A DNA stretch of 64,000 bases from contig NC_077238.1 in the NCBI RefSeq assembly GCF_947179165.1, forward strand, positions 59,003,257 through 59,067,256, given 5' to 3'. The position numbers and the translations under genes are program-made. The DNA is from Solanum dulcamara (lineage: Eukaryota > Streptophyta > Magnoliopsida > Solanales > Solanaceae). Below are positions 22,660 to 34,719 of the stretch, piece after piece (position 1 is the stretch's first letter; each line of letters opens with the position of its first letter). Under the pieces are notes generated by a model. The model ran no database searches. It was not told the DNA's origin and saw only the letters and a list, made by a program, of their open reading frames with translations.

Positions 22660-24540
22660 TTATGGAAAAGAAGGAAGAGGTCTTAGCATTGGAATTAGAG
22701 TTGGAGCAGCGTCTTTTGCATTGCCTACTTTCTCATTATGCTTTGCATCTCCTTTTTCAAGCTGTTTGGTGCTTCTCTTTTTGCCTACTACTTCTTCCTC
22801 GATTTTGATTTCTGTTTCACCCTCACTAACAACCACATCGTGTACATCATCCTCAAAGTTCTGGCATAGGTGGATCAACTGTTTGAATTCCACTTCAGGT
22901 GGTCACTGCCATGCATTTTTTGTCATTCTTTGGATTTTGAATTGTATTACCTGGGAGAGTTCCTTTTTGGTGTGGGTTAAAAGATGATAAATTTTGCCCT
23001 AATTTTTGCTCAATAAGCTTTATGGATGTAGAACGTGACTCAACTTTTTGATTCATTCTAGAAAGATCATTGTGTATCTCTTTAAGATTATCCTTTGTTC
23101 TATCATACTTTTTCATCATCTTAGCCATACTATCTTTGATTCTAGCAAGTCCAAATTCCCCATCTCAATTTCTAGGAGGGATGTATGCAACATTATTATT
23201 GTTATCTCTCTTTCTATAATCACCTTATCTGTCTTGCCCGCGGTTTTGATCATTGTATCCATTCTGGTTGTAATTATTCTCGTGATTGTAGTTTTTATCA
23301 CGATTGTAGTTGTTGTCGCAATCATAATTCCCTCTCGATTGAAGTTGTTATAGTTCCGACCTTGATTTCCTTGACCTTGGCGCAAAGAATTCTAATTGGA
23401 TGCTTGGATGTTAGTCTGGAAACCTCCCACTTGATCATTCACATAATAAGAATCTTTCTCATATCCATAATCTTCATAACTTGGTGCCCTACCTTGATGG
23501 TCGATTGCAATAATTTTCTCTTATCCCATGCTTTTAACTACCAACCTGATGTTAGTTTTTAATTGAGCAGGCTCTTAAAGTATCTCTTCATTTTGTAAGT
23601 TGGGATTCTGATTTGTGCGAACAAAAAAAGATCTCTTTGAAGTTTCTCTATCCCTAGTAATCCAAGCTCTGTTGGTCTTTGTAACATAATTAAGTCTCTC
23701 TGCAGCCTCTTTTAAAGTTTTAGCCAAAAATTCTCCGCTAGTGATGGTGTCGACGACAGCCTTTCTATTATCATCAAATGTACGGTAGAATAGCTCAAGA
23801 AGTGACTCATTTGCTATCCTATGATTTGGAACGCTTCGTAGATACTTTAAAAATCTCTCCTAAGCTTCACAAATTGACTCTCCGAGCAATGTTGGAAATT
23901 GTTGATCCTATCTGTTAGTTTCAACTTCTTAGATAATGGGAAGTACTTCTCCATGAATGTTATGCATAATTCATCCCAAGTTGTGATGGAGTTGTACAGG
24001 AGTTCGGACAACCAAATTAAAGCTTCGCCGGTAAGTGATAATGGAAAAATGTGCAATCCAATGATATCCATATTTAAGCCCGGGTCACCAATACTGCTTT
24101 GTCAAACGTATGCCACATTCTGGAGATGAATGTGTGGATCTTCGGATGGCAATCCTGAAAATAGTCCTCTACTATAAAGTATTTAAATCAGCCCACTTGT
24201 GATGCTAAACTTACTTCCTGGCAGCAATGGAAGTAACACAATAGCACTCATAGTTCTAGCGGCGTCAGGATAGACCCCATAGTTGTTTCATATGCCGAAT
24301 TCAGGGCGTTGTCTAGGTGGAGGATGTTGCCTTGCTACTTGTGGATTATTAAGGACATTTTGTGGTTGATGTTGTGGTGGATGTTGTGATGCATTGTCAT
24401 GTTTCTCTCCAAGAGGTTCCTCTCCATCACCAAGATCGTGTCCCTCATTGTTATTGTTGTTGTTCTCTATCCTACATAATGCTCTTTCAATTTCGGGGTT
24501 GAATGGAATCAAGGGAATGCCTTGACTTCTCGCATTTGGC
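22660..24540 (-). pseudogene. E9 gag relic (Ty3, Athila/Tat type)
   Basis: The start is taken at 24540 (MPNARSQGIPLIPF), about 115 bp after the primer site. An Asn/Gln/Pro-rich N-terminus is followed by the gag core: LHIFPLSLTGEALIWLSEL and MEKYFPLSKKL (24071-23847), then AVVDTITSGEF. A Gln/Asn/Arg-rich linker follows, and then a heptad-like segment (MAKMMKKYDRTKDN onward). NPKNDKKCMAVTT at about 22920-22900 is the conserved spot ahead of the protease. Several stops and frameshifts occur. The layout is that of an Athila/Tat gag. Confidence 0.8.
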
Positions 24541-24655
24541 ATGCACTACGAATCAAAATATGTTTCAACACAAACAAAAAGAAAAATAACGTAAAATAAG
24601 GAAATAATGACTACCAATGATATAATAAAAATTAATCTTAATCTAAAAGCCAAAT

Positions 24656-24673
24656 TCCCTGGCAACGGCGCCA
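24656..24673 (-). other. E9 primer binding site (tRNA-Asp type)
   Basis: The minus strand reads TGGCGCCGTTGCCAGGGA, the classic Athila-lineage primer site with one change from TGGCGCCGTTGCCGGGGA. It lies 5 bp inside the LTR end at 24679. Confidence 0.85.
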
Positions 24674-24678
24674 AAATT

Positions 24679-25561
24679 TGATAAGCTCAAATTATATCTC
24701 CTTAAAGAAGTATAAAGCGATCGTTAGTCAAATATAGAACCTAACAAATATTAGGGTTTATCCCACAAGGAATATGGTTTAGACTTTAGATCAATCGTTT
24801 ATTATTTGCTTTAGTAATCAAGTTATTCCAGTAAAAAGAGAAAACAAAGAGGAGATTTTTATAAAACTAATCAACAAATCAAATAGCAAACGTCAACAAA
24901 CGAAAGTATGATTTAATGTGGTTTAAATCTATAAGAAGTAAAACTAAGGTTTTATGTGTTCCTTATAATTCTTAACTAAGTAGACTTTTTTTTATTAGTA
25001 ATTCTTTCCTAGTGTATCACATGTATAATCGGTAATTTAATTTCACCTAAGTCCTTGATCCGGAAAATAAGTGAATTTCACTACACAACTTGATCTGTCT
25101 ACGAGTGTATGCTTTACTAACCCTTACCAATGATCCCAGATTTAGCTATCCCTTGATCCATTCAAGCTAATTAAATGAGGATGATTAGCCCCAAATCTCG
25201 TTGCACTGAGGATGCTTTTTCTTCACGACCATTCTCTACGACTCATAACACTGAAGACGGTTTGTCAAATGGGGTTGTAGATACTGCCCTTTCTTCATCA
25301 CCTATAACTTCAAGTTACGAGTGAGTTCTATGACTCGTTGGAACTTAGACAAGCCGTAGAACTTACTCGTCATCTTCACTTTGCACTTATTCATTCACTG
25401 CTGCTTTGACGATTCAGTGTTGTGATTCCTCAATCAAATATCCGACTTAGTTTCCTGTAAAATAAGTGCAACCAACATCAAATATGCTAACAAATACTTA
25501 AAAGACATGCATATTCTTAAGTTTTAAAATATTAAAATTACTGTAAATCCACGGTACATCA
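24679..25561 (-). repeat. E9 5' LTR
   Basis: The LTR ends at 24679 (TGATAAGC on plus) beside the primer site. Its start on minus is taken as TGATGTACCGTGG at 25561, by analogy with the TGATGTGACTCC start of E1. No second LTR was found to confirm this. It has CTACGACTCA and ACGAGT words around 25225-25390. Confidence 0.6.
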
Positions 25562-25745
25562 TTTTTAAAACTGTTATTTGATTTGGAGTTGATTTGAGAT
25601 ATATTTTTATATGAATTTATTTCAAATTCATATTGAGTGTTCCGCTGAATGAATGAATATGTGATTGGACCAAGTGGTTCGCTTAGGGACCCGCAATAGT
25701 CTTTGAGCGCCGACCACGCCTAGGGTATCCTCTCGGGGTGTGACA
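25562..25745 (+). mobile_element. E2-family LTR 3' end fragment
   Basis: The last 150 bp match the end of E2: CCGCTGAATGAATGAA, CAAGTGGTTCGCTTAGGG, CGCCTAGGGTATCCTCTCGGGGTGTGACA. It abuts a truncated copia element at 25746. The rest of this LTR is not seen next to it. Confidence 0.65.
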
Positions 25746-26064
25746 CGTCATTACAAAATTCCAAGTCATTATCTGTTCTAAGTCGCTTGACCTGTTTTTT
25801 TGTTTGCTTTTCAATCAAAACATTTGTGCGATGAATTGTTAAAGATTTGAAGCTGACCTTTTTTTTCTTTTCGAACATACAATGTTCGCATAACTCCATG
25901 TTTCTGGTACTTTGTCCACATAGGAGACTTCTTTTGCTAAGGGTGGAAAGACCTTTCTCACTCATATTCCCAAATTGCATATGCCACCATTTGGTGATGT
26001 CGGAATAAGATTGAGTAGAAACTACAACAACACCAGTAATAGTGGATCCTAATAAAGTGTACAA
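25746..26064 (-). pseudogene. E7 copia pre-integrase/integrase fragment
   Basis: The minus frame begins [19 protein letters not shown], followed by [20 protein letters not shown], a copia GAG-pre-integrase with the usual LWHMRLGHMSEKG region altered. [14 protein letters not shown] is the zinc-binding Cys pair. Only the N-terminal zinc part is left, and the catalytic core is cut at the junction with the E2-family LTR end (25745). It is one frame out of register with the protease upstream. Confidence 0.8.
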
Positions 26065-26065
26065 C

Positions 26066-26377
26066 TTAAGATCTACGTGCTTTCATAATCACCAGAGCAT
26101 CTAGAAAGATTTTCGTAACTCCACCTTCACTTGTGTATTTGCACCCAAGAGATTTTAGAGTTTCTAATGAGATAAGATTTTTCGTTAACTCAGGAACATA
26201 TGTAACATCAGTGAGAGTTCTCACCACACTATCATGCATTTTGATTTGGATTATACATTTACCAAAAACTTTACATGGAGTATTGTTTCCCATAAAGACA
26301 ACTTCATCTCCAATAGATTCATATGTGGTAAACAAATCCTTATTGGTACACATATGATAAGAACAACCCGAATCCAA
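26066..26377 (-). pseudogene. E7 copia protease fragment
   Basis: It opens [20 protein letters not shown], the copia protease active site DSG with the usual context, and continues to MGNNTPCKV and [20 protein letters not shown], the family's conserved middle. The length (about 100 residues) is normal for this domain. Upstream the frame is open to Trp-Ile but was cut by a stop; downstream a frameshift separates it from the integrase part. Confidence 0.85.
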
Positions 26378-26448
26378 AATCCACTCATTGTTAGATTTAA
26401 AACTATTACTAGTAACTAAAAATATTATTCCATCAGACTTATCAGCAG

Positions 26449-27259
26449 CTACACTTGTTCAATGGGGTCAGTATTTTGATGCTCAATTTTATTTTCCTTA
26501 TGCTTTTCTTTGTTTTTCAACTTATAGCATTCCGAAATAATATGACTTTTCTTGCGACAAAATTTGCACACCAAATTTATGTATCTGCACTTTGACCCTG
26601 ATTTAGACCTCTCACTACTTGATTCTTTCTTATTAGATCTACCTCTTATAAATAAACCTTTTCCATGGGTTCCACTACTTTCCCTAGTAATATCTGTATC
26701 TATTTGTTCTTTTAATTTTAAGATAGATTTGATTTCCTTATAAGAGATATTATCCTTTCCATAAAGCATATTATCTCTAATATGCTTAAATGATTACAGT
26801 AAAGAAATAAGTAATAATATGACTTGATCCTCATCGTTAACTTCAGTATCGATATTACTCAAATCCATAAGAATAGAATCAAATGCATCAAGATGTGAGA
26901 GTATAGAAGTACTTTCAATCATACGAAATTTGTAAAGCTTTTTCTTTAGGTAAAGTTTGTTTTTCAATGTTCTCTTCATATACAAGGTTTTTAGTTTTTC
27001 TCACATGCCTTTGGTTGTGGTTTCTGTAGATACTTCACGTAAAACCTCATTTGAAAGATTTAAAATAATATCTGATTTTGTCTTTTTTATTCTTTTTGTC
27101 TGCAAATTCCGTGTCTGTCATATTTTCTGCCTTTTTCTCTTTTTCTTTCAATGCTATATCTAGGCCATCTTGAATTAGGATAGCTTGCATCTTTAATTGC
27201 CACATCCCAAAGTTTGCACTTTGGTCAAATTTCTCAACATAAGTCTTTGTTACTGTCAT
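26449..27259 (-). pseudogene. E7 copia gag relic
   Basis: The start MTVTKTYVEKFDQSANFGMW (27259) is typical of copia gag, followed by LKMQAILIQDGLDIAL. After frameshifts, [21 protein letters not shown] and [17 protein letters not shown] (26985-26794) continue the UBN2-type gag domain. A zinc knuckle [14 protein letters not shown] (C-X2-C-X4-H-X4-C) lies near 26575-26530. The relic has at least two frame breaks. Confidence 0.85.
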
Positions 27260-27307
27260 TGTTGGCTATTGAAACTAACCCGATTAGATTCATCTCTAAT
27301 ACCAATT

Positions 27308-28050
27308 TGTTAGTATCGATAACATGGGTAGTGTATAATTTAGCCAAATAATTTTATAATGACAATAACAAAGACAATAATAAATTTATAATAACGAAAG
27401 TAAAGCAAATAAATAAGACATAAATTTTACGTGGTTCAGCCGGTGTGACCTAGTCCATAGGGGAGAGGAGGATTTTATTATATTAATAAAAGTACAAAAT
27501 TAGAGTAAATACTCTAACTAATCCCAAATACCCCAAGAAAATAACCTCACAAGATCACTCCAAAGAAAGGGTTCAAACAAGTGTTTTCTAACACTAACTC
27601 TCTTACAAAATTACTCTAATGGAAAGATAAAGAAAGAAAGCAATGAAATGTTTTCATATGCTTCAAGGTGCATTTCAATTAATGGCCAATTTCCCTATTT
27701 ATAAGGGAAAAATGGGTTGCTTGAAGTCATGGATAATATCATTGGAAGATACAAAAATTTAATATTTTAATGTGAATATATCAAGTATTGTGGCTACCAA
27801 TTTTTGACATTTATGATTGGCAAATGTGAACATTATCAAGTATTATAGTTACAAAATCTTTTACAAATATGGTTGCCAAATTTCAACATTTGTGGATTCC
27901 AAATCTTTGACAAACAAATGTCACATTACATCTACCTTAATCTTAGAAGAATTTGAGTTTGTACAGCCAAAAAGAATAATATTTGAATATGGAAACGTAA
28001 TATAAAAAAGTCAGAAATTTGGATGGATTATGACTGATGAGATGCTAACA
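27308..28050 (-). repeat. E7 copia 5' LTR
   Basis: The LTR ends TGTTAG (plus 27308) and CTAACA (plus 28050) form the short inverted ends of a 743-bp LTR. On minus it is followed by AATTGGTATTAGAGATGAATC (27287-27307), a primer site like the plant TGGTATCAGAGC, complementary to initiator tRNA-Met. The partner LTR is missing, so no target duplication can be tested. Confidence 0.75.
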
Positions 28051-28611
28051 TATCTAGTTTAGTGGTACCTCATCTTTCCAAAAATTGGCTGTGGTTGATC
28101 AATTATATCTTCAGCACAATGACTGCAAACACAAGAATCTAAAATATTTTATGCTAGCACGTGTTCATCAATGCACAAGAGTAGTGGAAGTAGTCACTAA
28201 TGCTTGCATTAGGTAGGATGTTTACATCACACCCCTTAGGGTGCGGTCCTTTTTCGGACCTTGCTAATGAGGGATGCTTTGAGCCTTGTACTGTCCTTTC
28301 TGAATGCACAAGAGGTTCTTACAAGTTCTTGTCTTATTAATGTAGAAAGTCAATGAAGATTTAGGTCCATGATAAATATACAATCAGAATCAGAGTTGTC
28401 CCATTTGGTTTATGCCCCTCACAGTTTCAAATGGTTCATCTTCACTATCAGTTTAAGCACATTTTCATTGTCCAAGTACTTTTTTTTCATGGTAGCTCTT
28501 GTACTGGATGCTTATGGAACTATCTATTTGAGCAGTATAGCCCTTAGAAACTGCAGACAACATTATTTCTCATGTTTAAAATAAAATTGCAACGATTATT
28601 TTGTGAACTTA
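28051..28611. other. Intergenic stretch with SINE-like relic
   Basis: The only recognisable item is at about 28163-28303: AGTCACTAATGCTTGCATTAGGTAGG, then CATCACACCCCTTAGGGTGCGGTCC, CGGACC, GGGATGCTTTG and CTGTCCTTTC. This order recalls the body of tRNA-derived Solanaceae SINEs, which end GGTGCGGCCCTTCCCCGGACC...GGGCTGCCCTTT. The pol III B box expected upstream (GGTTCGAGCC) is not intact. The flanks show nothing else I can name. Confidence 0.45.
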
Positions 28612-29646
28612 ATTTTATTTTATTTAAGCCATCATCACCACAAATTAGAGCTATTAGGTGTGAGGGGTTTGACTTGATCCCTACCATATCTATATTTCCA
28701 ACAAAAGTTATACAAAATAGAGGGGTGCATGTACCTAACCTCTGGCAAACAATAGATAGTGGAAATATGACAGCAAAAAGGGAAAAGACTACAAAGTTAT
28801 AACCTTTCACTCTATAAGCAAAATACAAGATTCAACTAACAAAACAAGTACATTTGTCATATTTTCTTCTTATGCAAGCTAGTTGTCATCTATCTAGTTG
28901 AAAAACTCCCTTCACTTCTTTCGAGAGTTACTAATAAGAGAAGTAGAAGGTACCATTTCCACTCGAAGAAGCTAACTTGGCTAGGAAGTTATTCACTTGG
29001 TTGGCTTCTCTATAGCAATGCGAGATGTTTATGTTTGCCCCTTCCATAGTCTTGGAAGTTTGTTTGATAAAGTTTTCAGCTTTAAATTATTGGTGTCTTT
29101 TTCCTTGAGCATATTTGTAACCACCATTGAGTCCAACTCCAAATCATATTTGTCGTATTTAGATAAATTGCACCATTATGTTTCATAGAATGTTGCCATT
29201 GCTTCTACCTGGTTATTGCTTTTACATTAAATTGGAACTGACAAAGAAAAAATGAGATGGCCAGTGTCATATCTAAGAAACCCTCCAATGCCAGCTATGG
29301 AAGTACTCTCTTACATGTAGCTTTTATCTGTGTTGAATTTGATCTTTTCAGTTATATGCTTGATCCAAACAACTTGCCTCCCTCTAACAATAGGTCTCAT
29401 GTACTTTTCAATTCTTAAGCAAATTTGAACCCATTTTCCTATTAAGTCACAAATTGGGAAGGCAACGCAAATAGTTGCTTTGATCTCCATAATATTTGCA
29501 TTTCCATTCTAGTTGTCAAATATTTGATCTGATCTCCATATCTACAGGATGTCCAATTTTTCTAGATTTTTCATGCTATTCACATGGGAGTGATTTGTTG
29601 TACCATTTTATTCACATTGTTGGAAGTGTCCATATTCCACCAAATA
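28612..29646 (-). pseudogene. L2 LINE: RNase H relic and 3' end
   Basis: On minus, broken frames around 29330-28930 give a plant LINE RNase H pattern: IKFNTD-like start, GGFLR, a LELDSMV-like segment and a terminal HCYREANQVNNFLAKLAS stretch. A 3' untranslated part follows, ending GGTGATGATGGCTTAAATAAAATAAAA at about 28632-28612, a typical LINE A-rich tail. The element is the host of copia E5, which begins at 29647. Confidence 0.75.
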
Positions 29647-30051
29647 TGTAAGAATTAAAGATAGGAAGAAGCTGAGAGAAGGATTTTTTCTGTTGTATTT
29701 TATTTATAGTATGTACATTGGTTTATATAGAAGTATGCAATAGCTGTAATTAAGACAAGAGGACATGGACTACATTTGTCCTATTTAAATTTGTACAAAA
29801 TTTTATTCTACTTGCCTATAATTATATGGGCATAACTATATTTAAATGTACCAATTTAAATCTACTTTGTGGGAGATTGATACAATTTTATGTGGAGAGG
29901 AAACTTCCACGTGTGTATCCAAAAATAAAAGAGCTGAAGAGTTTTAAACTCTTCAGCTTCCTTCTTCTTTCCTTATCTTCTTCAGCTTCCTTCTTCTTTC
30001 CTTATCTTCTTCTTCTCTTCTTCTTCTTTGTTGTAGTGTTTTTCTCCAACA
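29647..30051 (-). repeat. E5 3' LTR
   Basis: On minus it starts TGTTGGAGAAAAAC and ends CTTACA. The CT-rich plus-strand part has a 31-bp tandem duplication of CTTCAGCTTCCTTCTTCTTT. The polyprotein frame runs through the LTR start into an Arg/Lys-rich tail. Confidence 0.95.
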
Positions 30052-30073
30052 TCCCCCTCAAGTTGGAGGGGAT
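30052..30073 (-). other. E5 polypurine tract region
   Basis: The minus strand reads CTTGAGGGGGA directly before the 3' LTR. This is the expected plus-strand primer site of a copia element. Confidence 0.75.
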
Positions 30074-32071
30074 TGTCATCACCCTCAACTTGCATAGAAT
30101 CGCCTGATGAGAAACCCCAGAAAGGGGCTTAGTGAAGAGATCGGCAAGTTGGTCTTTGGAAGGAACAAATGAGAGGGTAATCAAACCAGATTGAAACTGT
30201 TGGCGCACAAAATGACAATCTAGCTCAACATGTTTGGTGCGCTCATGGAAGACCAGATTTCGAGCTATATGGATAGATGCTTGACTGTTTGAGCATAGCG
30301 GAATCAGGAGTGAAATTGGAGCAGAAAGATCGTCAAGAAGGCGAACTAACCAAGTAAGTTCAGTAGTAATACGACGCATGGACCTGTATTATGCTTCTGC
30401 GGAGGACAAGGAGAATGAGATTTGTTTCTTCGATTTCCAAGAGATTGGAGCTCCTCTGAGGGTAATGAAAAAACCACTGACCGATTTGCGTGAATCTTTA
30501 TAAGATGCCCAGTCCGCATCGCAAAAGGCCAGCAAAGAAAATGATGGATTGGAAGAAAGTAGTATGCCTTGACCCGGATCTGAGCTCAGGTATCGTAAAA
30601 TGCATAAGGCAACTGAGAAATAGGACAAACAGGGTCGTTGCATGTATTGACTCAGAGCAAGAACAACAAAAGAGAGATTTGGGCGAGTGTTGGTCAAATA
30701 ATTCAACTTGCCAACCAAGTGACCATAAAGAGTGGGATTATCCAAGCGAGGACTGTCGTCTGCTCGAAGCTTGAAGGAGGGATCCAGTGGAGAATTAACT
30801 GTAGGCAGATGAGAGATATTGAATTCATGAAGAAGGTCCATGGTAAACTTGCGTTGATTTACAATAAATCCATGATCTTCTCTCAAAATTTCCATGCCGA
30901 GAAAGTGGTGAATTTCTCCCAGGCTTTTAACTCTGAATTCTGTATTGAGAAAGCATTTGATATTTTCGATTTCATACAAATCATTTCCGGTGAGGAGAAT
31001 ATTGTCGACATAGACTGCTAAGATAGAAATAAGTGTCCCATTGTGTTTGAAAAAGAGGGAGTAATCGTTTAAAGAGGAGGAATAACCTTTGAAAGCTAAG
31101 GCTCCTACAAGTCGAGCATACCACTGCCAGGAAGCTTGCTTTAAACCATATAAGGACTTCTTCAGGAGACATACATGGTTAGGACTAGGAGGTGCCAGTC
31201 CTACTGGAAACTTCATAAAGACCTCTTCTTGGAGGTCACCATGCAAGAATGCATTGTTGACATCCAATTGTGAAACAGACCACTTCTTCTTAGCTGCAAT
31301 GGTAAGTAGGCACCGGATAGTGGTCATCTTCACAACAGGTGAAAAAGTCTCTCCATAATCTATACCTTCTCTTTGTATATCCCTCCTTACGACTAGTTTA
31401 GCCTTTAGTCTTTCAATGCTGTCATTGGAGAGATGTTTTATCTTGTATACCCATTTGCAAGGTAAAGCTCTCTTTCCTTTAGGCAGCAAGACAACATCCC
31501 AGGTTCGATTGGTTGCCAAGGCCTGAAGTTCGGAGTTCATGGCCTTTCTCCATGATGGATGTTGGGAAGCCTGGTTATAGCAACTAGGCTCAGTGATATT
31601 AGAAAAGGAGTAAAGTAGTTGTTGTTTGTGGAGGGATAGGGAGGAGAAAGCATATCTTTTAGTCTTAAGAGAGTGATCAAAACAAGTTGTCCATGGATCA
31701 GTGAATATCATACTATTGCAAATGTAATCTTTGAGATATCCACATTCATGGGACATCCTGCTAGATCTTCTTGGTAGATCTGTTATAGGAGCAGGGGCAG
31801 AAGTATCTGGTGATGTAGATTGAGCTGTAGGGGTTGTTTGTTGAGGAAGTGTGGATTCGGATTGGGGTCTATAGGTCGAAGTATTAGGTGGACGTACTGA
31901 GGATGTAGCTGGGTAAAAAGGATCATGAACATGTGGGGCTGAGTGATTGTAGAAATCAGGATCATGATCTGAGGAAGAAGGGTAGTTTAAAAAGATAGGT
32001 GTGTGTGAGGTATCAGATGAGTTGAAAGGAAAATGTGATTCATGAAATCTGACATCCCTGGATACAAACAC
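30052..32071 (-). pseudogene. E5 reverse transcriptase-RNase H
   Basis: A 560-codon open frame (32071-30389) holds a Ser/Pro/Thr-rich linker, then the copia RT domain: [56 protein letters not shown]. The active site reads AVYVDNILL, not YVDD: the second catalytic Asp is Asn (GAC AAT), so the polymerase should be dead. RNase H follows with [17 protein letters not shown] and SWKSKKQ. After a stop at 30386-30388 the frame continues from about 30380 with HVELDCHFVRQQ and DQLADLFTKPL. In-frame stops and frame breaks are few compared with the other elements. Confidence 0.95.
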
Positions 32072-32110
32072 TTTCCTTGTATCAAGAGATAACGGTTTAT
32101 ACCCCTTCTG

Positions 32111-33457
32111 CTATAAAGGGTATCCTAGTAAAACACAAGCAGTAGCCTTTTCATCAAACTTGTTTCTCCCTTGTCCCAAGGTGGAAGCATAACACAAACA
32201 TTCAAAATTCCTCAAATGAGCATAGGTAGGTTCTTGTCTAAGTAGTACTTCATAAGGTGTTTGTCCCTTTAGAACACTAGATGGCAGTCTATTAATGATA
32301 TGAGTAGCAGTTAAAACATACTTTTCCCAGTAGGTCATAGGCAATTTTGACTGAAACATCAACCCTCTAGCAATTTCTAAGAGGTGTCTATGTTTTCTCT
32401 CAACAATTTCATTTTATTGAGGTGTACCAACACAGGACAACTGATGTAAAATCCCTTGAGAAGCAAGAAATATTGATTCTTGTGTCCCTTTCCCCAATTC
32501 TAATGCATTGTCAGATCTGATCATTTTAACCCTGACATTAAATTATCTTTCTACCATGGATAGAAAACTTTTTAGTACAGGGAAAGCATTACTTTTAGTG
32601 CTTAGTAAGAATGTCCATGTCCCTCTGCTGTAATCATCTACGATGGTGAGGAAGAACCTGAAACCATTGTAAGTACTATACTTATAGGGACCCCAAATGT
32701 CTATATGAATGAGATCAAAAATGTGTGTGGATTTTATATTGCTAGTAGAAAAGGGTTGTCTAGTTTGTCTAGCTCTAGGACATATGTCAAAAACAAAATC
32801 AGAAATGGATTCACATGGAAAAAAACTTAAATATTTCATTGCTGAAAATGGAAGGTGTCCCAACCTGATATGCCAAAGTTTTACACTGGGAGTAGTATTA
32901 ACATGTACTGAATTAAAAACTGAAAATGATTGTGAGATGGGGTCTGAAGATACATCATTTGAATTGAAAATATTTCTAGATTTGTCAGTATTGGAATCTA
33001 ATAAATAGAGTCCTTCTCTAACTTCACCAAAAACTTGAGGACTCTTCATTGAAAGGTCCTGCAAGAAACATCCAGTAGCAGTGAATAGGACATCACACTG
33101 AAACTGAACACAAAACTTGTGAATTGAAAGTAAATTATACTTAAAATCTGGCACAAGCAGTACATCAGTTATGACCTGCCCTGGCAAAATAGAGATGCTG
33201 CCTATATGGGTCACACATACCTTGAAAGAATTAGGTAAATTAATGTTCAAAGTCATAGGGAGAGGATTTAGAAATAAGAAGGAATCGGGATCAAAACACA
33301 TGTGTTCTGAGGCTCCTGAATCAATTATCCAAGCATTTTGCTTAAGATTAGTGGGTACAAAATTTGAGTATTTAAGAATGGTACCAGCCACTGCATTTGC
33401 ATTGATTCTTGCCTTTCCTGTTTGTGTCAATTTGCTTTGATTGTACATTTGCATCAT
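32111..33457 (-). pseudogene. E5 protease-integrase
   Basis: WIIDSGASEHMCFD (about 33335) is the copia protease active site. The pre-integrase zinc region reads LWHIRLGHLPFSAMKYL, then FDICPRARQTRQPF: the first Cys of the expected C-X2-C is Phe, so zinc binding is probably lost. The core follows with HIDIWGPYKYST, TIVDDYSRGTW, IRSDNALELG and VERKHRHLLE, which carry the D,D,E residues. In-frame TAA codons replace likely Gln codons near 32545 and 32417. The frame ends at a stop near 32110, in LLGYPL. Confidence 0.9.
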
Positions 33458-33481
33458 CTCTGCAATCTGTTGCTTGCTAAA

Positions 33482-34638
33482 CTATTTCTCAAAATTTCTA
33501 TCACTGATTCCAAGATCTATCCTCCCAATGTCTTCATCTGCTTGCTGAGTCAAGGTTGCATTTACTTTAATCTGAGGCTGATAGTTTTTGGAGTTAGTGA
33601 ACTCAAAATCTGCAGGGAATCCATGCAGTCTGTAGCAATAATCATGCACATGCCCTGTTTTCCCACAATAAGTGCATGACAGGTTTGGTTCATATTTCTT
33701 CTTACCCTTAAACCTGTTCAATGGCTTATCATGTCTCTAGTTCTGACCTGGATTGGTATACTTCTGGTATGTGTTTGTTCCTCTTATTGCTTGGTGTTTG
33801 AATCTCTGTGTATTTCTTCCCTGTCCATTGGCCATGAATGTTGCAAACTCAGCAATTAGTTTGTTGTTTGTTGTTTTGCTTGACTTACTGCCAGAAATGA
33901 TCTAAAATCAGAGATGTAGTTTATGTTTGCATACATTTCCCTTTGATTCTCATCCTACAAAAGTAAGGAATATACAATATCCATTCCAGGTAAGGGATTC
34001 ATCATAAGTATATTTCCCCTTGCCTGACCATATACATCGTTTAGTCCCATTAGAAATTGAATTAACCTTTGATCTTCTAGTGATTTTGTTAATTTTGCTT
34101 TCCCATCACAAGTGCATTTACATGAGCAACAAATAATTACATTTATCTCATCCAATTCATCCCATAATCTCTTAAGTTTGGTGAAGTAACCTGCAATGTC
34201 ACTATTCCATTGTATTAGACTTGTTAATTTCTTTTGCAGGTGATAGAGTTTGGCACCATTTGATTTGCCAAATCTCTGTTCCAGACTGTCTCAAAGTTCC
34301 TTAGCAGTTTTGGAACTCATCACACTATCTGCAATATCCTTAGACAGTGCATTTGATATCCAATATATGATCATATCGTTGACACAACTCTATTGCTCAA
34401 AATCTGCAGATTCCAGTTCTGGAGCCTTGCAGGTTTCATTGATGAAGCCAAGTTTCTTCTTGGCTGATAGAGATAAAAGGATGGATCTCCTCTAGCTTGG
34501 ATATCCTCTTCCATCAAAAACATTGTTGACCAGAGTCATACCAGGTGAGTCTGAATTGTTTAAGTGATAAGGATGGCTGCTTTCATACGTGGTTCCTTTC
34601 TCACCACTTCCTGACTTGACTTGAGTTGTTTTAGGCAT
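33482..34638 (-). pseudogene. E5 gag
   Basis: The ATG at 34638 opens MPKTTQVKSGSGEKG, 70 bp after the primer site. YHLNNSDSPGMTLV and later DIADSVMSSKTAKEL, FGKSNGAKLYHLQKKL and LIQFLMGLNDVYGQARGNIL are standard copia gag (Retrotran_gag/UBN2). TGG codons have become TAG or TGA at three places (about 34495, 34391 and 34292). The zinc knuckle CTYCGKTGHVHDYC is intact near 33680-33640. The frame breaks near 33900 and 33740. Confidence 0.9.
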
Positions 34639-34706
34639 TCTGTTTTACTAGGAATTTTGAAGATGATATTGATGTATCTTACACAGATCTGGATTGAGCT
34701 TAGAGA

Positions 34707-34719
34707 TGCTCTGATACCA
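34707..34719 (-). other. E5 primer binding site
   Basis: The minus strand reads TGGTATCAGAGCA, the perfect plant initiator tRNA-Met primer site, immediately after the LTR end (34720). Confidence 0.95.

Noticed and set aside
22610..23562. Plus-strand frames over 100 codons opposite E9 gag
   Set aside because: They are antisense shadows of a clear Ty3 gag; the peptides are hydrophobic Ile/Ser-rich and match nothing.
30490..31358. Plus-strand frames opposite E5 RT
   Set aside because: They are shadows of the 560-codon copia frame on minus.
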